The notes beneath the pieces were generated by a model that searched no databases, was not told the DNA's origin, and saw only the letters and a program-made list of their open reading frames with translations. A stretch of DNA of 64,000 nt from Candidatus Microbacterium colombiense (GTDB taxonomy: Bacteria; Actinomycetota; Actinomycetes; Actinomycetales; Microbacteriaceae): positions 434,001-498,000 of the forward strand of contig CP119308.1 of the NCBI GenBank assembly GCA_029203165.1, given 5' to 3'. The translations under genes and the position numbers were made by a program. This document shows positions 41,768 through 49,974 of this stretch, piece after piece. Every line of letters starts with the position of its first letter. The stretch's first letter is position 1.

Positions 41768-44191
41768 TCAGAATCCGCTGCCGTGGCACTGGAACGGAGC
41801 GCGGTGCCCGGTCTCCGCGGAGGCCTGTGCGAGTGCTGTCGCCGCATCCGCTCCGCGCGCGAGCTCGGTGTGCACCGCGCTCAGCAACTCGCTCGCCACG
41901 TCGTCGGGCACCACGACCGGCGCCGCGATCACGCATCGGGTGCCGGCGTGCAGCCACACTCTCGTCATGCCCAGAGCCTCTTCGCCCCATCGCACCGACG
42001 AGCGTCCGAGCTCGCACGCCGACAGGATGACCGTCGCCGGCGCCGTCGGGATCAGATCGACGTCGTAGCCGAACAGGGTGCCGTCGGCGAGCTCGAAGCC
42101 CGAGAACAACGGGTTGTCGACCGCGTGTCGGCCGTGAGCGGCGATGTGCAGCAGATCGGTGGTGCCGGCGAGTGCCGTGACCGCGGTGACGGTCGCCTCC
42201 GGTCCGTGCAGTTGCACCGGGGATGCGCCCCACGCCGCGGCGGCCTGCCGGATCTCCTCACCGGCGCGTGGCACGCGCGGACCCGCGGCGAATCCGATAC
42301 GACTGCTCTCCTCGAGGGGGCGCCGACGATCGGCGCTCCACCGCGACACCGACGTCGCGAGGGTGAACGGGGTGCCGTGCATCCCGGGGAGCATCGCCCA
42401 CGGCACTCCGGCCAGGATGCCGGGCGAGGTCACGACCAGCCGCCGCGCCGACCCCCGCACGGGGGCCACGAGTTCGGTATCGAGCACGGCCAGGCGTGCG
42501 TCGAGCGAGCGGGCGATCACCTCGGCCATCAGCCCGCCGCGGGTGAGCGCGGCCACATCGAGATCGGCGCGCAGTCCATCGAGCGCCGCCCGTACGCGTG
42601 ACAGCGACAGGTCGACGATGCGCGCGGCGGATGCCGTCACCATGACGCAGTGCAGCGCCGTGCCGGTGAACACGTAGGCGAGCACCGCGGTATCCGCATC
42701 GAGCAGCGCCGTGGTCTCGGCGAGGTCGACACGTTCGTTCGTGCCCCCGGAGCGGGTCGAGGACCACTGCCGTTCCCGCACCCGATCGCGCAGCACACGC
42801 ACGCGGGCATCGGTCGTCCAGTCGTGACCTGCGAGGTCGGCGCGCAGCATCCGCAGCTCCGCGAGATCCGTCGCGAGGGCGTCGTCGTGCGGAGGGCGTA
42901 GCGGCGCGACCTGCTGGCTGAGGTGCCGTGCGCGCTCGGACCAGGCGAACAGCGTCTCCGGATCGCGGGTGCGGGCGGCGGCAGTCAGCCCGGCGAAGAC
43001 GAGCTCGCTCCCCTGCATCGCCACCGAGGCCTGCAGGTCGAGCGCACCGAACGACTGCTGCCATCCTGCGAGCAGGTCGAGGCCGTCGGCCGCGGCGCGC
43101 ATAGCCTCGGTGTTGCGCCCCCGGCCCACGGCACGGAGCGCGCGTACTTCGTGGGCTCGCAGTTGGAGCGGGGTGGGGTCGTCCTGAGTGATCTTGGGCA
43201 TTCGCCCGTGGCCGGCGAGACGTGCGACCATGCGCAGTGCCGTCGCCTCGGCGTGAGATCCGTTCCGCACGAGCGCGGCGGTGGCGACCGAGAAATCCGC
43301 AGCTGGTGGTGGTGAATCAGGTAGCGCGCGGGTGCGTGCCTCCAGGCGCAGCGCTTCGGATCGTGCGGCCCACCCGTCGCTGCGCAGTGCTGTGAAGCGA
43401 CGCATTGCGGCGGTCGCGGTGCGCTCGGCGGCGACGAGGTCGTGGCGGAGGAGGGAGCGGGCGAGGTGGTACTCAGCTTCCCCGCGCGCCTGCCGCATGC
43501 GCTGGGCGCCGAATCGCTTGACTACCTCGCCGAGCAGGACTTCTGCCTCGGTGGTCAGTCCGGCGTCACGAAGCACCTCAGCGCGATCGAGGTCGCTGAT
43601 CGCCGTGGCCAGTTCGCTCGTTTCGGCGAACACGGGGCGAGATTCGGACATCAGTTGGAGGGCGGCGACGAGGTCGCCGCGGAGGAGCGCGGTGTAGCCG
43701 AGGTTGTGGCGGGCTCTCGCGAGGGATTCCATGGCGTTCGTGGCTTCGAAGACCTCGATTGCATCGAGGAGGTCCGCGGCGCACCGGTCGAGATGATGCT
43801 GTTGCATCAAGACCATGGATCGGCTCATCAGGAGGTTCGCGAACTCGATCGTCCCACGAGGGATGGTGTCGATCGCGCGCGTGAGCAGCTTGTCGGCGCT
43901 GTCGAGATTCCCGGCGTGCATGAGGAGGATTCCGAGCTGGCCACTCAAGAGCGCGATCGTGTTCGCACTCAGTCCCTCGCGTCGGAGCAGCTCGCGCGAC
44001 AGCGCTTCCGCGGAGGAGTGCTCACCGGTCTGGTCGAGGACGTACGCGATCGTTCCATCGATGCGGGCACGGAGGTCAGGGTCCTCGGTACGCGCAGCGG
44101 CCAGATCCAGCGCGCGTCGAGCGCGATCGAACCGACGTGCGTTCGCTGCCTCGACCCCGCGACGGTGGAGTTCCTCAGAGGACAGAATCAT
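41768..44191 (-). CDS. TPR-CHAT domain protease
   Basis: 807 residues from MILSSEELHRRGVEA. The N-terminal ~450 residues are helical repeats of tetratricopeptide type (GVEAANARRFDRARRALDLAA, LARARHNLGYTALLRGDLVAAL). The C-terminal ~250 residues are a CHAT domain, a caspase-like cysteine protease: RLVVTSPGILAGVPWAMLPG, then catalytic His (~686) in LLHIAAHGRH and Cys (~726) in VILSACELGRS. CHAT proteases are released or activated by partners and recur in bacterial conflict systems. It is the last gene of the sigma/unknown/S8/CHAT run, 62 bp after the S8 gene. No signal peptide, so cytoplasmic. Confidence 0.88.
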   Translation of the reverse strand: MILSSEELHRRGVEAANARRFDRARRALDLAAARTEDPDLRARIDGTIAYVLDQTGEHSSAEALSRELLRREGLSANTIALLSGQLGILLMHAGNLDSADKLLTRAIDTIPRGTIEFANLLMSRSMVLMQQHHLDRCAADLLDAIEVFEATNAMESLARARHNLGYTALLRGDLVAALQLMSESRPVFAETSELATAISDLDRAEVLRDAGLTTEAEVLLGEVVKRFGAQRMRQARGEAEYHLARSLLRHDLVAAERTATAAMRRFTALRSDGWAARSEALRLEARTRALPDSPPPAADFSVATAALVRNGSHAEATALRMVARLAGHGRMPKITQDDPTPLQLRAHEVRALRAVGRGRNTEAMRAAADGLDLLAGWQQSFGALDLQASVAMQGSELVFAGLTAAARTRDPETLFAWSERARHLSQQVAPLRPPHDDALATDLAELRMLRADLAGHDWTTDARVRVLRDRVRERQWSSTRSGGTNERVDLAETTALLDADTAVLAYVFTGTALHCVMVTASAARIVDLSLSRVRAALDGLRADLDVAALTRGGLMAEVIARSLDARLAVLDTELVAPVRGSARRLVVTSPGILAGVPWAMLPGMHGTPFTLATSVSRWSADRRRPLEESSRIGFAAGPRVPRAGEEIRQAAAAWGASPVQLHGPEATVTAVTALAGTTDLLHIAAHGRHAVDNPLFSGFELADGTLFGYDVDLIPTAPATVILSACELGRSSVRWGEEALGMTRVWLHAGTRCVIAAPVVVPDDVASELLSAVHTELARGADAATALAQASAETGHRAPFQCHGSGF

Positions 44192-44253
44192 CTGATCAGC
44201 ATGCCCGGTGTGCGCTCGCCGCGGAAGCACCCATCACCTCTGAGGGCTGCGGC

Positions 44254-45816
44254 TCAGGCGCCTCCCTTCGAGAGGGGAAGGTCCGCGAGCACATCGATGA
44301 CCGCTGCGGATGCTACCTCCGACCCGACACCTCTCAGCGGCACAGTGCCGAGGCGAGCGGCAATCCGTCCCGCGACGAAGGGAGCAGCGAAGGAAGTCCC
44401 GCTCCATACCGCGAACCCGCCGCGATAGTCGTCGGGATCGATCGTCTCGCGGTGCAGCGCATCGAAGTCGGCTCGCGTCGAAGCCTGTTCACCGCCGACG
44501 AACGTCGGAGAGGTGCTCACCACGGCTGCTCCGGGCGCATAAGCATGGACCCAGGGGCCGACGTTCGAGAAGAGCGCGACCGTCCGAGACGACGGATTCA
44601 GTGCGCCGATGGCGAGAAGCGGAGCGTTCGTGTCATGCCCGATCCCGTTGTCGGCGCCCGGCCAATCCCACAGCGACGCGGGGAACGAGGGTCGGTCGAT
44701 CGTGTCGTTGCCAGCCGAACAGACGACCACGCATCCGAGTTCCCGTGCCGTGGACAGGAGGGCATTCAGGGTGAGCGTGAAGAGTCCATCGAACGGAGTC
44801 TCGTGGTAGTAGCCGAGGGAGAGGCTCAGCACGTCGATGGGATGACCGGTCTTCGGGTCCTCGCGGTGTCTGCGCAGCAGCTCGATGACCTGGGCGAGCG
44901 TTGTCAGGAAGGTGCTCTCATCGACGACGCCCAGCCCCCCGGCCATACGGATCGAGAGGATGTCAGCGTCAGGCGCCGTCTGCCGCACGATGCCGGCGAT
45001 GAACGTGCCGTGGCCGGCGACCGGATCGATGCCGCCATCAAGCGGCCCGTACAGGTCGGGGAAGCGCTCTGGGTCTGCGTCGTCGACCACGCCGACGGGT
45101 GCCCCGTCGAGTGTGACGTCACGCGTGACGATGTCATCCGGCAGCCACTCGTGCTCTCCGCACCCGGTGTCGAGCACGGCGACGACTGGTCTGCGTCCTC
45201 TGCGAGGTGCGGACTTCCGCTGGGGTGCGGGCCCTACCCAGCTCACAGGCTGTCGGCCCCCGCGACCGGAGGCGAGGTAGTCCTCGCTACCACCCCCACC
45301 CCTTTCTCCTCCCGCAGGGTTCGTGTGGCTGAACGGGTTCGTGTGGCTGAACGGGTTCGTATGACTGAAGGGATTGAGCCCGACGGGGTCGATCGAGAGC
45401 ACGTGCTCAAGGCTTGTGCGCGGCATCGTCGATCTCGACATGCGGCGTGCCCGCTGCAGAACCCTCCACGCATCCGGTGCGACCGGAGACTCCCCGCGGC
45501 TCGGTTGGTCCGGCGTGGTCAGGCGCGCGCGCAGGAAACCCGGCACCCCGGGGACGAGCTCGCGCAAGGTGCCGTCGCCCTGCTCGATCTCGAGTAGCCA
45601 GCCGAAGCTGTCCGCAGAATCGCGGAGCGTGCGGATCTCACGATCGAAGGCCTCGTTGTCGTCGAGGTCCTGCGTGATCAACAGTCGTTCCGGAAGGTAC
45701 GCGGTCGGAAAAGCTCGGATGCCGCCAACAGGCTCGAGGCTCGGATCGAGCGCGGCCCCTCGCTGCATCGAGCCTTCCGCGCGGTCTCTCCACGTCCACC
45801 CCTTGGGCTGCTCCAT
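44254..45816 (-). CDS. Cytoplasmic S8 (subtilisin-like) serine peptidase
   Basis: 520 residues. Catalytic triad Asp216 (VVAVLDTGCGEHEW), His269 (VAGHGTFIAGIV) and Ser475 (SGTSFAAPFVAG), with oxyanion Asn370 (CSAGNDT). There is no signal peptide or membrane segment, unusual for subtilisins; the 200-residue N-terminal region may be a pro- or regulatory domain. It has a triplicated hexapeptide NPFSHT (residues 148-165) and a Gly-rich linker just before the protease domain, perhaps a cleavage or docking segment. Sits between an uncharacterised gene and the CHAT gene. Confidence 0.9.
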   Translation of the reverse strand: MEQPKGWTWRDRAEGSMQRGAALDPSLEPVGGIRAFPTAYLPERLLITQDLDDNEAFDREIRTLRDSADSFGWLLEIEQGDGTLRELVPGVPGFLRARLTTPDQPSRGESPVAPDAWRVLQRARRMSRSTMPRTSLEHVLSIDPVGLNPFSHTNPFSHTNPFSHTNPAGGERGGGGSEDYLASGRGGRQPVSWVGPAPQRKSAPRRGRRPVVAVLDTGCGEHEWLPDDIVTRDVTLDGAPVGVVDDADPERFPDLYGPLDGGIDPVAGHGTFIAGIVRQTAPDADILSIRMAGGLGVVDESTFLTTLAQVIELLRRHREDPKTGHPIDVLSLSLGYYHETPFDGLFTLTLNALLSTARELGCVVVCSAGNDTIDRPSFPASLWDWPGADNGIGHDTNAPLLAIGALNPSSRTVALFSNVGPWVHAYAPGAAVVSTSPTFVGGEQASTRADFDALHRETIDPDDYRGGFAVWSGTSFAAPFVAGRIAARLGTVPLRGVGSEVASAAVIDVLADLPLSKGGA

Positions 45817-45865
45817 CGGTCATCCTCTCCGTGCGGGTGGCCCCGCCCCTATGCCCGAAGGCGGT

Positions 45866-46324
45866 CTACATCTCGAACTGCGGCGTCGACAGCGTGCGGG
45901 GTCCCCCATCTACGCCGGTCGTCGTCAGATGCACCCGTGTGAGTCCGGGTGGTACGTCGTCGAAGGAGAAGCGTCCGGTTTCGGCGGGCTCCGTCGCGCG
46001 AGACCTCTCGCCCTGGACGAGCGCGATCTCGGCGGCCGCGGTGTCGACCCACCCGTCGACGCGTCGGCGTCCGGATGCCGAGGTCGTCACATGCAGCAGG
46101 ATGCTGGTGACGCCGTCGCTGAACTGCAGGGTCAGCGCATCGGCATCTCCCCTCACCGGACCCAGTTCACTCTCGACCAGGGTCAGCAGCGCGTACTCGT
46201 GGATCAACCCGTCTGCCGCGACCGCGGCGACCATCCGATCGATCAGGGTCGCGGGCACCGGGTCGACATCTGCCCAGAGTGCGCGCAACTGGGCGAAGAT
46301 CTCGGCATCCTCATGTTCGCTCAT
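45866..46324 (-). CDS. Protein of unknown function in the protease module
   Basis: 152 residues starting at an ATG that overlaps the sigma-factor stop (ATGA). N-terminal half helical (AEIFAQLRALWADVDPVPATLIDRMVAAVAADG), C-terminal half beta-rich (LLHVTTSASGRRRVDGWVDT, FSFDDVPPGLTRVHLTT), the latter with the look of a carboxypeptidase regulatory/Ig-like module. No named family. Translational coupling with the sigma factor suggests an anti-sigma or adaptor role, but there is no membrane segment; this is inference. Confidence 0.65.
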   Translation of the reverse strand: MSEHEDAEIFAQLRALWADVDPVPATLIDRMVAAVAADGLIHEYALLTLVESELGPVRGDADALTLQFSDGVTSILLHVTTSASGRRRVDGWVDTAAAEIALVQGERSRATEPAETGRFSFDDVPPGLTRVHLTTTGVDGGPRTLSTPQFEM

Positions 46325-46959
46325 GCGACACCTCTCGATGGCGTCGGGGCCGTCGGGGCTTCGAGCAGGTCGCGGAGCTTCGCGAGGCAGCGCTGCCGCG
46401 TCGGACCGATGCTTCCCACCGGCATCGCGAGCTCCTCGGCGAGGCGCGCATAATCCGGGCGATCCTCGAAGGCGATGACGCGCAGCAGACGCTGGCAGCG
46501 TTCGGCCAGGCGTCGCACGGCCATCCAGAGGCGCCGTCTCTCATCGCCGATCGCGGCGTGCTCTTCGGCGGACGCCTGCTCCGGAAGGAGCACGTCGAGG
46601 TCGTCGGAGTCGGCGGTGTCGATCCGGCCGTGTGCCTTGCCGACCTTCCAGGCCTCGCGGCGGGCGGTCGTCGTGAGCCAGGCGGACACGGCCTTCGAGT
46701 CGGCGATCGATCCGTGACCCCGTACGAGCTGCAGCCAGGTGGTCTGCACGACGTCTTCGGCGAGTGTGCGTTCGAGTCCGTAGGCGCGCACGACGTGCCA
46801 CAGCACGGGCGTCATGAGACGCACGAGCTCGTCCATTGCGTGACCGTCGCCCTCATGCCATGCATCGAACAGGGCCGAGGCCCGTTGCCAGCGAGCGGTG
46901 CCGTCGTCCGATGCAGGATCGAGAGCGGCGCCGGGTGCACCGTCGATCATGAAGCCCAT
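46321..46959 (-). CDS. ECF-type sigma-70 family sigma factor
   Basis: 212 residues from MGFMIDGAPG (46959; a second ATG at 46950 is equally possible). Region 2: AMDELVRLMTPVLWHVVRAYGLERTLAEDVVQTTWLQLVRGHGSIADSKAVSAWLTTTARREAWKV, the -10-binding and core-binding part. Region 4: LLRVIAFEDRPDYARLAEELAMPVGSIGPTRQRCLAKLRDLL, the helix-turn-helix that reads the -35. No region 1.1 or 3. It leads the protease genes, probably directing their transcription and its own. Confidence 0.88.
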   Translation of the reverse strand: MGFMIDGAPGAALDPASDDGTARWQRASALFDAWHEGDGHAMDELVRLMTPVLWHVVRAYGLERTLAEDVVQTTWLQLVRGHGSIADSKAVSAWLTTTARREAWKVGKAHGRIDTADSDDLDVLLPEQASAEEHAAIGDERRRLWMAVRRLAERCQRLLRVIAFEDRPDYARLAEELAMPVGSIGPTRQRCLAKLRDLLEAPTAPTPSRGVA

Positions 46960-47170
46960 TGTGATCACACCTACCAGGAGCACGGCAAGGGTTTGGTGAT
47001 ACATCCGGCGTCAACAGGTCTCTCCTCGGGCGGCAATCATGCGACCACGTCATCTGAATGATCCGATGCCATCGTCAGACGGCACTATGTCGTCACACGG
47101 CATCGGATGCCTCAAAAGGGTTGGCAACACCGGGGGATTGCGGTATTCAGTTGACAGGGAGGCATGGTCT
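46960..47170. promoter_or_regulatory. Divergent control region of the accessory module
   Basis: The 211-bp gap between the sigma gene and the small ORF. It contains a perfect 10-bp inverted repeat ATCCGATGCC (47061-47070) / GGCATCGGAT (47099-47108) with a 28-nt centre. TTGGCA (47121-47126), 17 bp, TATTCA (47144-47149) is a weak promoter candidate in the direction of the small ORFs. The sequence is less G+C-rich than flanking genes. Confidence 0.45.
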
Positions 47171-47335
47171 GTGACGCCCAGAGCCGAGGCGAAGACCAAG
47201 GCTGGGCTCGAGGGGCGACTGGCTTTCGACTACCATCGCGCGCCTTGGTGCGCGATCCGTGAAACAGGTGAAAGGGGGTGTGCAATGCAGGCAAAGACCG
47301 ATGTGAAGGCTGGGCCCTTCTCGAGGACCAACTGA
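47171..47335 (+). CDS. Small ORF, possible exported peptide precursor
   Basis: 54 codons from a GTG with AGGGAGG (47156-47162) 8 nt upstream. Reads MTPRAEAKTKAGLEGRL then AFDYHRAPWCAIRETGERGC and ends in a tail AMQAKTDVKAGPFSRTN. It sits just before an ABC exporter with a C39 peptidase domain, where bacteriocin and pheromone precursors are commonly found. A second, internal start (ATG 47285 after GGGGG) would make a 16-residue peptide with the same AKT-KAG words. Whether either is translated is unproven. Confidence 0.4.
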   Translation: MTPRAEAKTKAGLEGRLAFDYHRAPWCAIRETGERGCAMQAKTDVKAGPFSRTN

Positions 47336-47345
47336 CGTTCACTAC
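47186..47345. repeat. Imperfect tandem duplication of the small ORF
   Basis: GAGGCGAAGACC...AAGGCTGGGC...TCGAGG...TTCGACTAC (47186-47233) recurs as CAGGCAAAGACC...AAGGCTGGGC...TCGAGG...TTCACTAC (47288-47345), with a 6-nt and a 4-5-nt insertion that shift the frame in the second copy. Confidence 0.55.
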
Positions 47346-47442
47346 TGAAGCTTTAGCCCCTGCGCATCCGTCGTGGGGGAGCCGGGTGGTCGAGCCGCTT
47401 CGCGCGCGGGCCACCCGGTCTCATTTTCTGATGGAGGCAAGA

Positions 47443-49974
47443 GTGGCACGGTATCGGAGAAACCCGCCGGAGGTCGTTCAGACATCGTGGCTGGATTGTG
47501 GTCCAGCGGCCCTCACCTCATTGCTGCGGGGATTCTCGGCTCCGGCGCCGTACGAGCGTCTCCGCGCGATGTGCAACACCGGAATCGACGGAACCTCCAT
47601 CGACAGTATCGAGGCGGTGGCGGTGGCGGCCGGACTCGACGCGGTTCAGATGGTCGTACCGGCCGAGCAGATACTCGCCGTGCCGGAAGAGTATTTTCCG
47701 GGGATCGTCGTGACGGTGCTCCCTGATGGCTTCGCTCACTTCGTGGTGGCCTGGCGGCGCGGACGGCGACGTGTCGCCCTGATGGACCCGGCGTCGGGTC
47801 GAAGAAGTCTTCCACCCAGACAGTTCGCGACTGAGTTGTATAGACACGACCTCGAAGTGCCGACGGAGATGTGGCGCGCGTGGGCGAGCGGGCCCGAGTT
47901 TCGAGAGGGCCTTCTCAGGCGCGCGATTGCCGTCGGAGTGGCTCGCGACTCTGCGGCGGATCTGGTCGCGCTCGCGCTGCAAGATGAGGGGCCGCACGGC
48001 CTCGCGGCCCTTGACGCCGCGTTGCGGTCGGAGGAGCGTGGCAGTGCTCGCTTCACGCGCAGCGCGGTGCTGCATGCGCGTCTGCGGGAGCACGTCGTAT
48101 CCCGGGGCACGAGCCTGGAGCGTTCTTCGTGGTCGTGTGTCATCCCGGACGACGTCTCTAGCGGGCAGGTCACTCTTCGCGGAGCCGTTCTACTGAGGGC
48201 CAAGTCGTGGAACGCCGACGCGGCGGAACCGCAGACGCGTGCTGAGTTGGCCATACCGGAGCCGAATCCGTATCGGACTGTGATTGAGGCGGTGAAACGG
48301 GTCAGCTGGTTGCCGGTCGCGCTTATCCTCATCGCGTTCGCAACCGCCGTCGCGAACGCACTTCAACTCCTCGGGTTCCGGTCGATGCTCGGTCCCGACG
48401 GCCTGCATTTCGGTCTGATGATCGCGATAATCCTGGGGCTGACCGTATTGCGGGGAGTCGCCACCGTGGGCTCGCTTGCGCTCGGGCGACAGTTGGATGT
48501 GCACGTGCGTGGAGCATGGATGCGGGCGCCGAGCAAGCTCCCCGCGTCGTTCATCCGGTCTCGGCCGGTGTCTGACATCGTGTTCCGAGCTCACAGCACC
48601 CATCGCCTTCGAGAGTTCCCGAGCCGCGCCATGCAGATCCTGACTGCTGCTTTCATCGCCACGATCGCGATGGCTGTAGTGATGCTCGCCGCCCCCCAAG
48701 CCATGCTTGCGGTCAGCATGCTGTTCCTCGCCGCCGTTTCGATCCCCTGGCTCTTCTCGCGCGCTCTTGCGCAGGCGGACCTTCGGGCGCAGACCCTCAG
48801 CGGGTGTCTCGCCCGCCCAGTGTCGGATGCCCTGCTCGGAGCCCAAGCGCTCCATCAGAAGGGCGTCGCGTCCGCGCTTCTCGCTGAGCATGATGTGCTC
48901 GCCGCGGGGTGGCAGAGCGCACTGCAGCGACTGAACTTCCTGACCGGACTCTCCCGAGCGATCGCGGGCTCTGTGGCCGTCCTCGCCCTCGCCTGGTGCC
49001 TGCACGATGTCGCCGGCGAGAGCGCAGGGCTCACTCTTCTGGTGATGGTGCTGGGGATTCTGATCATCGATGCGGGCTCGACATGCGCACAGGTCTTGCA
49101 AACGTTCCCTTCTGTGCGCTCAACTCTGCTGCGGCAAAGCGGCCCGCTCAATGCGGTACGCATCGGACGGCAGTGCCCCACTGCGAGACTCGACGCGGAG
49201 TCGGCGATCGTCCTGGAAGAGGTTCACGTTCAAAACGGATCTGTCGATGTCCTGCGCGACGTCAGCCTGAAGATTCCTCACGGTGCTCATGTGGCGGTGG
49301 TGGGCGCGACTGGATCTGGGAAGTCGACGCTCTTGTCCGTCGTGTTGGGAACGACGGAGACCAGTGCGGGAACGGTCAGTCGCGCTGACCGGCGAGACAC
49401 CGCCGGATCAAGTTGGGCGGCACCGACCGCGTGGCTGTGGGGAGCGACGGTGCGGAGCAACGTCGCGTTTGCAGGGTCGAGGCTCTCCTCGTCTGTGGAA
49501 TCACGGTTGTCTCTGGTTGGTGTGGACGATCCCGAGGCCTTTGCGCGTCGGGAGGTGGGCGAAGGAGGAGCGCTTCTCTCGGACGGTGAAGCACAGCGAG
49601 TGCGACTGGCTCGAGCGCTTGGACGACCGGATGCGTCGGTGGTCGTGCTGGATGAGGCCCTGCGGGGGTTGCCGCGAAAGCAACGTACCGCCACGCTCGG
49701 CGCCATACGAGAAGTCTGGTCAGAATCAGTGGTGCTCTGCGCATTGCACGAGATGTCCGATGCTGCCACGTTCGATCTCGTCGTAGTGATGGAGGGTGGA
49801 CGAGTGGTGGAGTTCGATGATCCTCGCAAACTGCTTGCCGATGAGACCAGCCGTTTCCGCAGACTTGCGCGCTCTTCCGAGCGACGGCCTCACGGATGGA
49901 AGCGCGTCGACCTCGCATCTCTTTCATCGGTGAGCGCGCGACACGGCGCCCCTGACAGCTCCGTTGACTCATGA
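47443..49974 (+). CDS. C39-peptidase ABC exporter
   Basis: 843 residues from a GTG with GGAGG 5 nt upstream. N-terminal C39 papain-like domain with the oxyanion Gln13 and Cys19 (QTSWLDCGPAALTS), His99 (GFAHFVVAWRR) and Asp115 (LMDPASGRR), which removes leader peptides after Gly-Gly-type motifs. Then a membrane domain (about residues 300-560) and an ATPase domain with Walker A GATGSGKST, signature LLSDGEAQRV, Walker B VVLDEAL and H-loop LHE. Typical of bacteriocin exporters. It ends ATGA-coupled to the next gene. Codon use is less biased than in the core genes, suggesting acquisition. Confidence 0.9.
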   Translation: MARYRRNPPEVVQTSWLDCGPAALTSLLRGFSAPAPYERLRAMCNTGIDGTSIDSIEAVAVAAGLDAVQMVVPAEQILAVPEEYFPGIVVTVLPDGFAHFVVAWRRGRRRVALMDPASGRRSLPPRQFATELYRHDLEVPTEMWRAWASGPEFREGLLRRAIAVGVARDSAADLVALALQDEGPHGLAALDAALRSEERGSARFTRSAVLHARLREHVVSRGTSLERSSWSCVIPDDVSSGQVTLRGAVLLRAKSWNADAAEPQTRAELAIPEPNPYRTVIEAVKRVSWLPVALILIAFATAVANALQLLGFRSMLGPDGLHFGLMIAIILGLTVLRGVATVGSLALGRQLDVHVRGAWMRAPSKLPASFIRSRPVSDIVFRAHSTHRLREFPSRAMQILTAAFIATIAMAVVMLAAPQAMLAVSMLFLAAVSIPWLFSRALAQADLRAQTLSGCLARPVSDALLGAQALHQKGVASALLAEHDVLAAGWQSALQRLNFLTGLSRAIAGSVAVLALAWCLHDVAGESAGLTLLVMVLGILIIDAGSTCAQVLQTFPSVRSTLLRQSGPLNAVRIGRQCPTARLDAESAIVLEEVHVQNGSVDVLRDVSLKIPHGAHVAVVGATGSGKSTLLSVVLGTTETSAGTVSRADRRDTAGSSWAAPTAWLWGATVRSNVAFAGSRLSSSVESRLSLVGVDDPEAFARREVGEGGALLSDGEAQRVRLARALGRPDASVVVLDEALRGLPRKQRTATLGAIREVWSESVVLCALHEMSDAATFDLVVVMEGGRVVEFDDPRKLLADETSRFRRLARSSERRPHGWKRVDLASLSSVSARHGAPDSSVDS

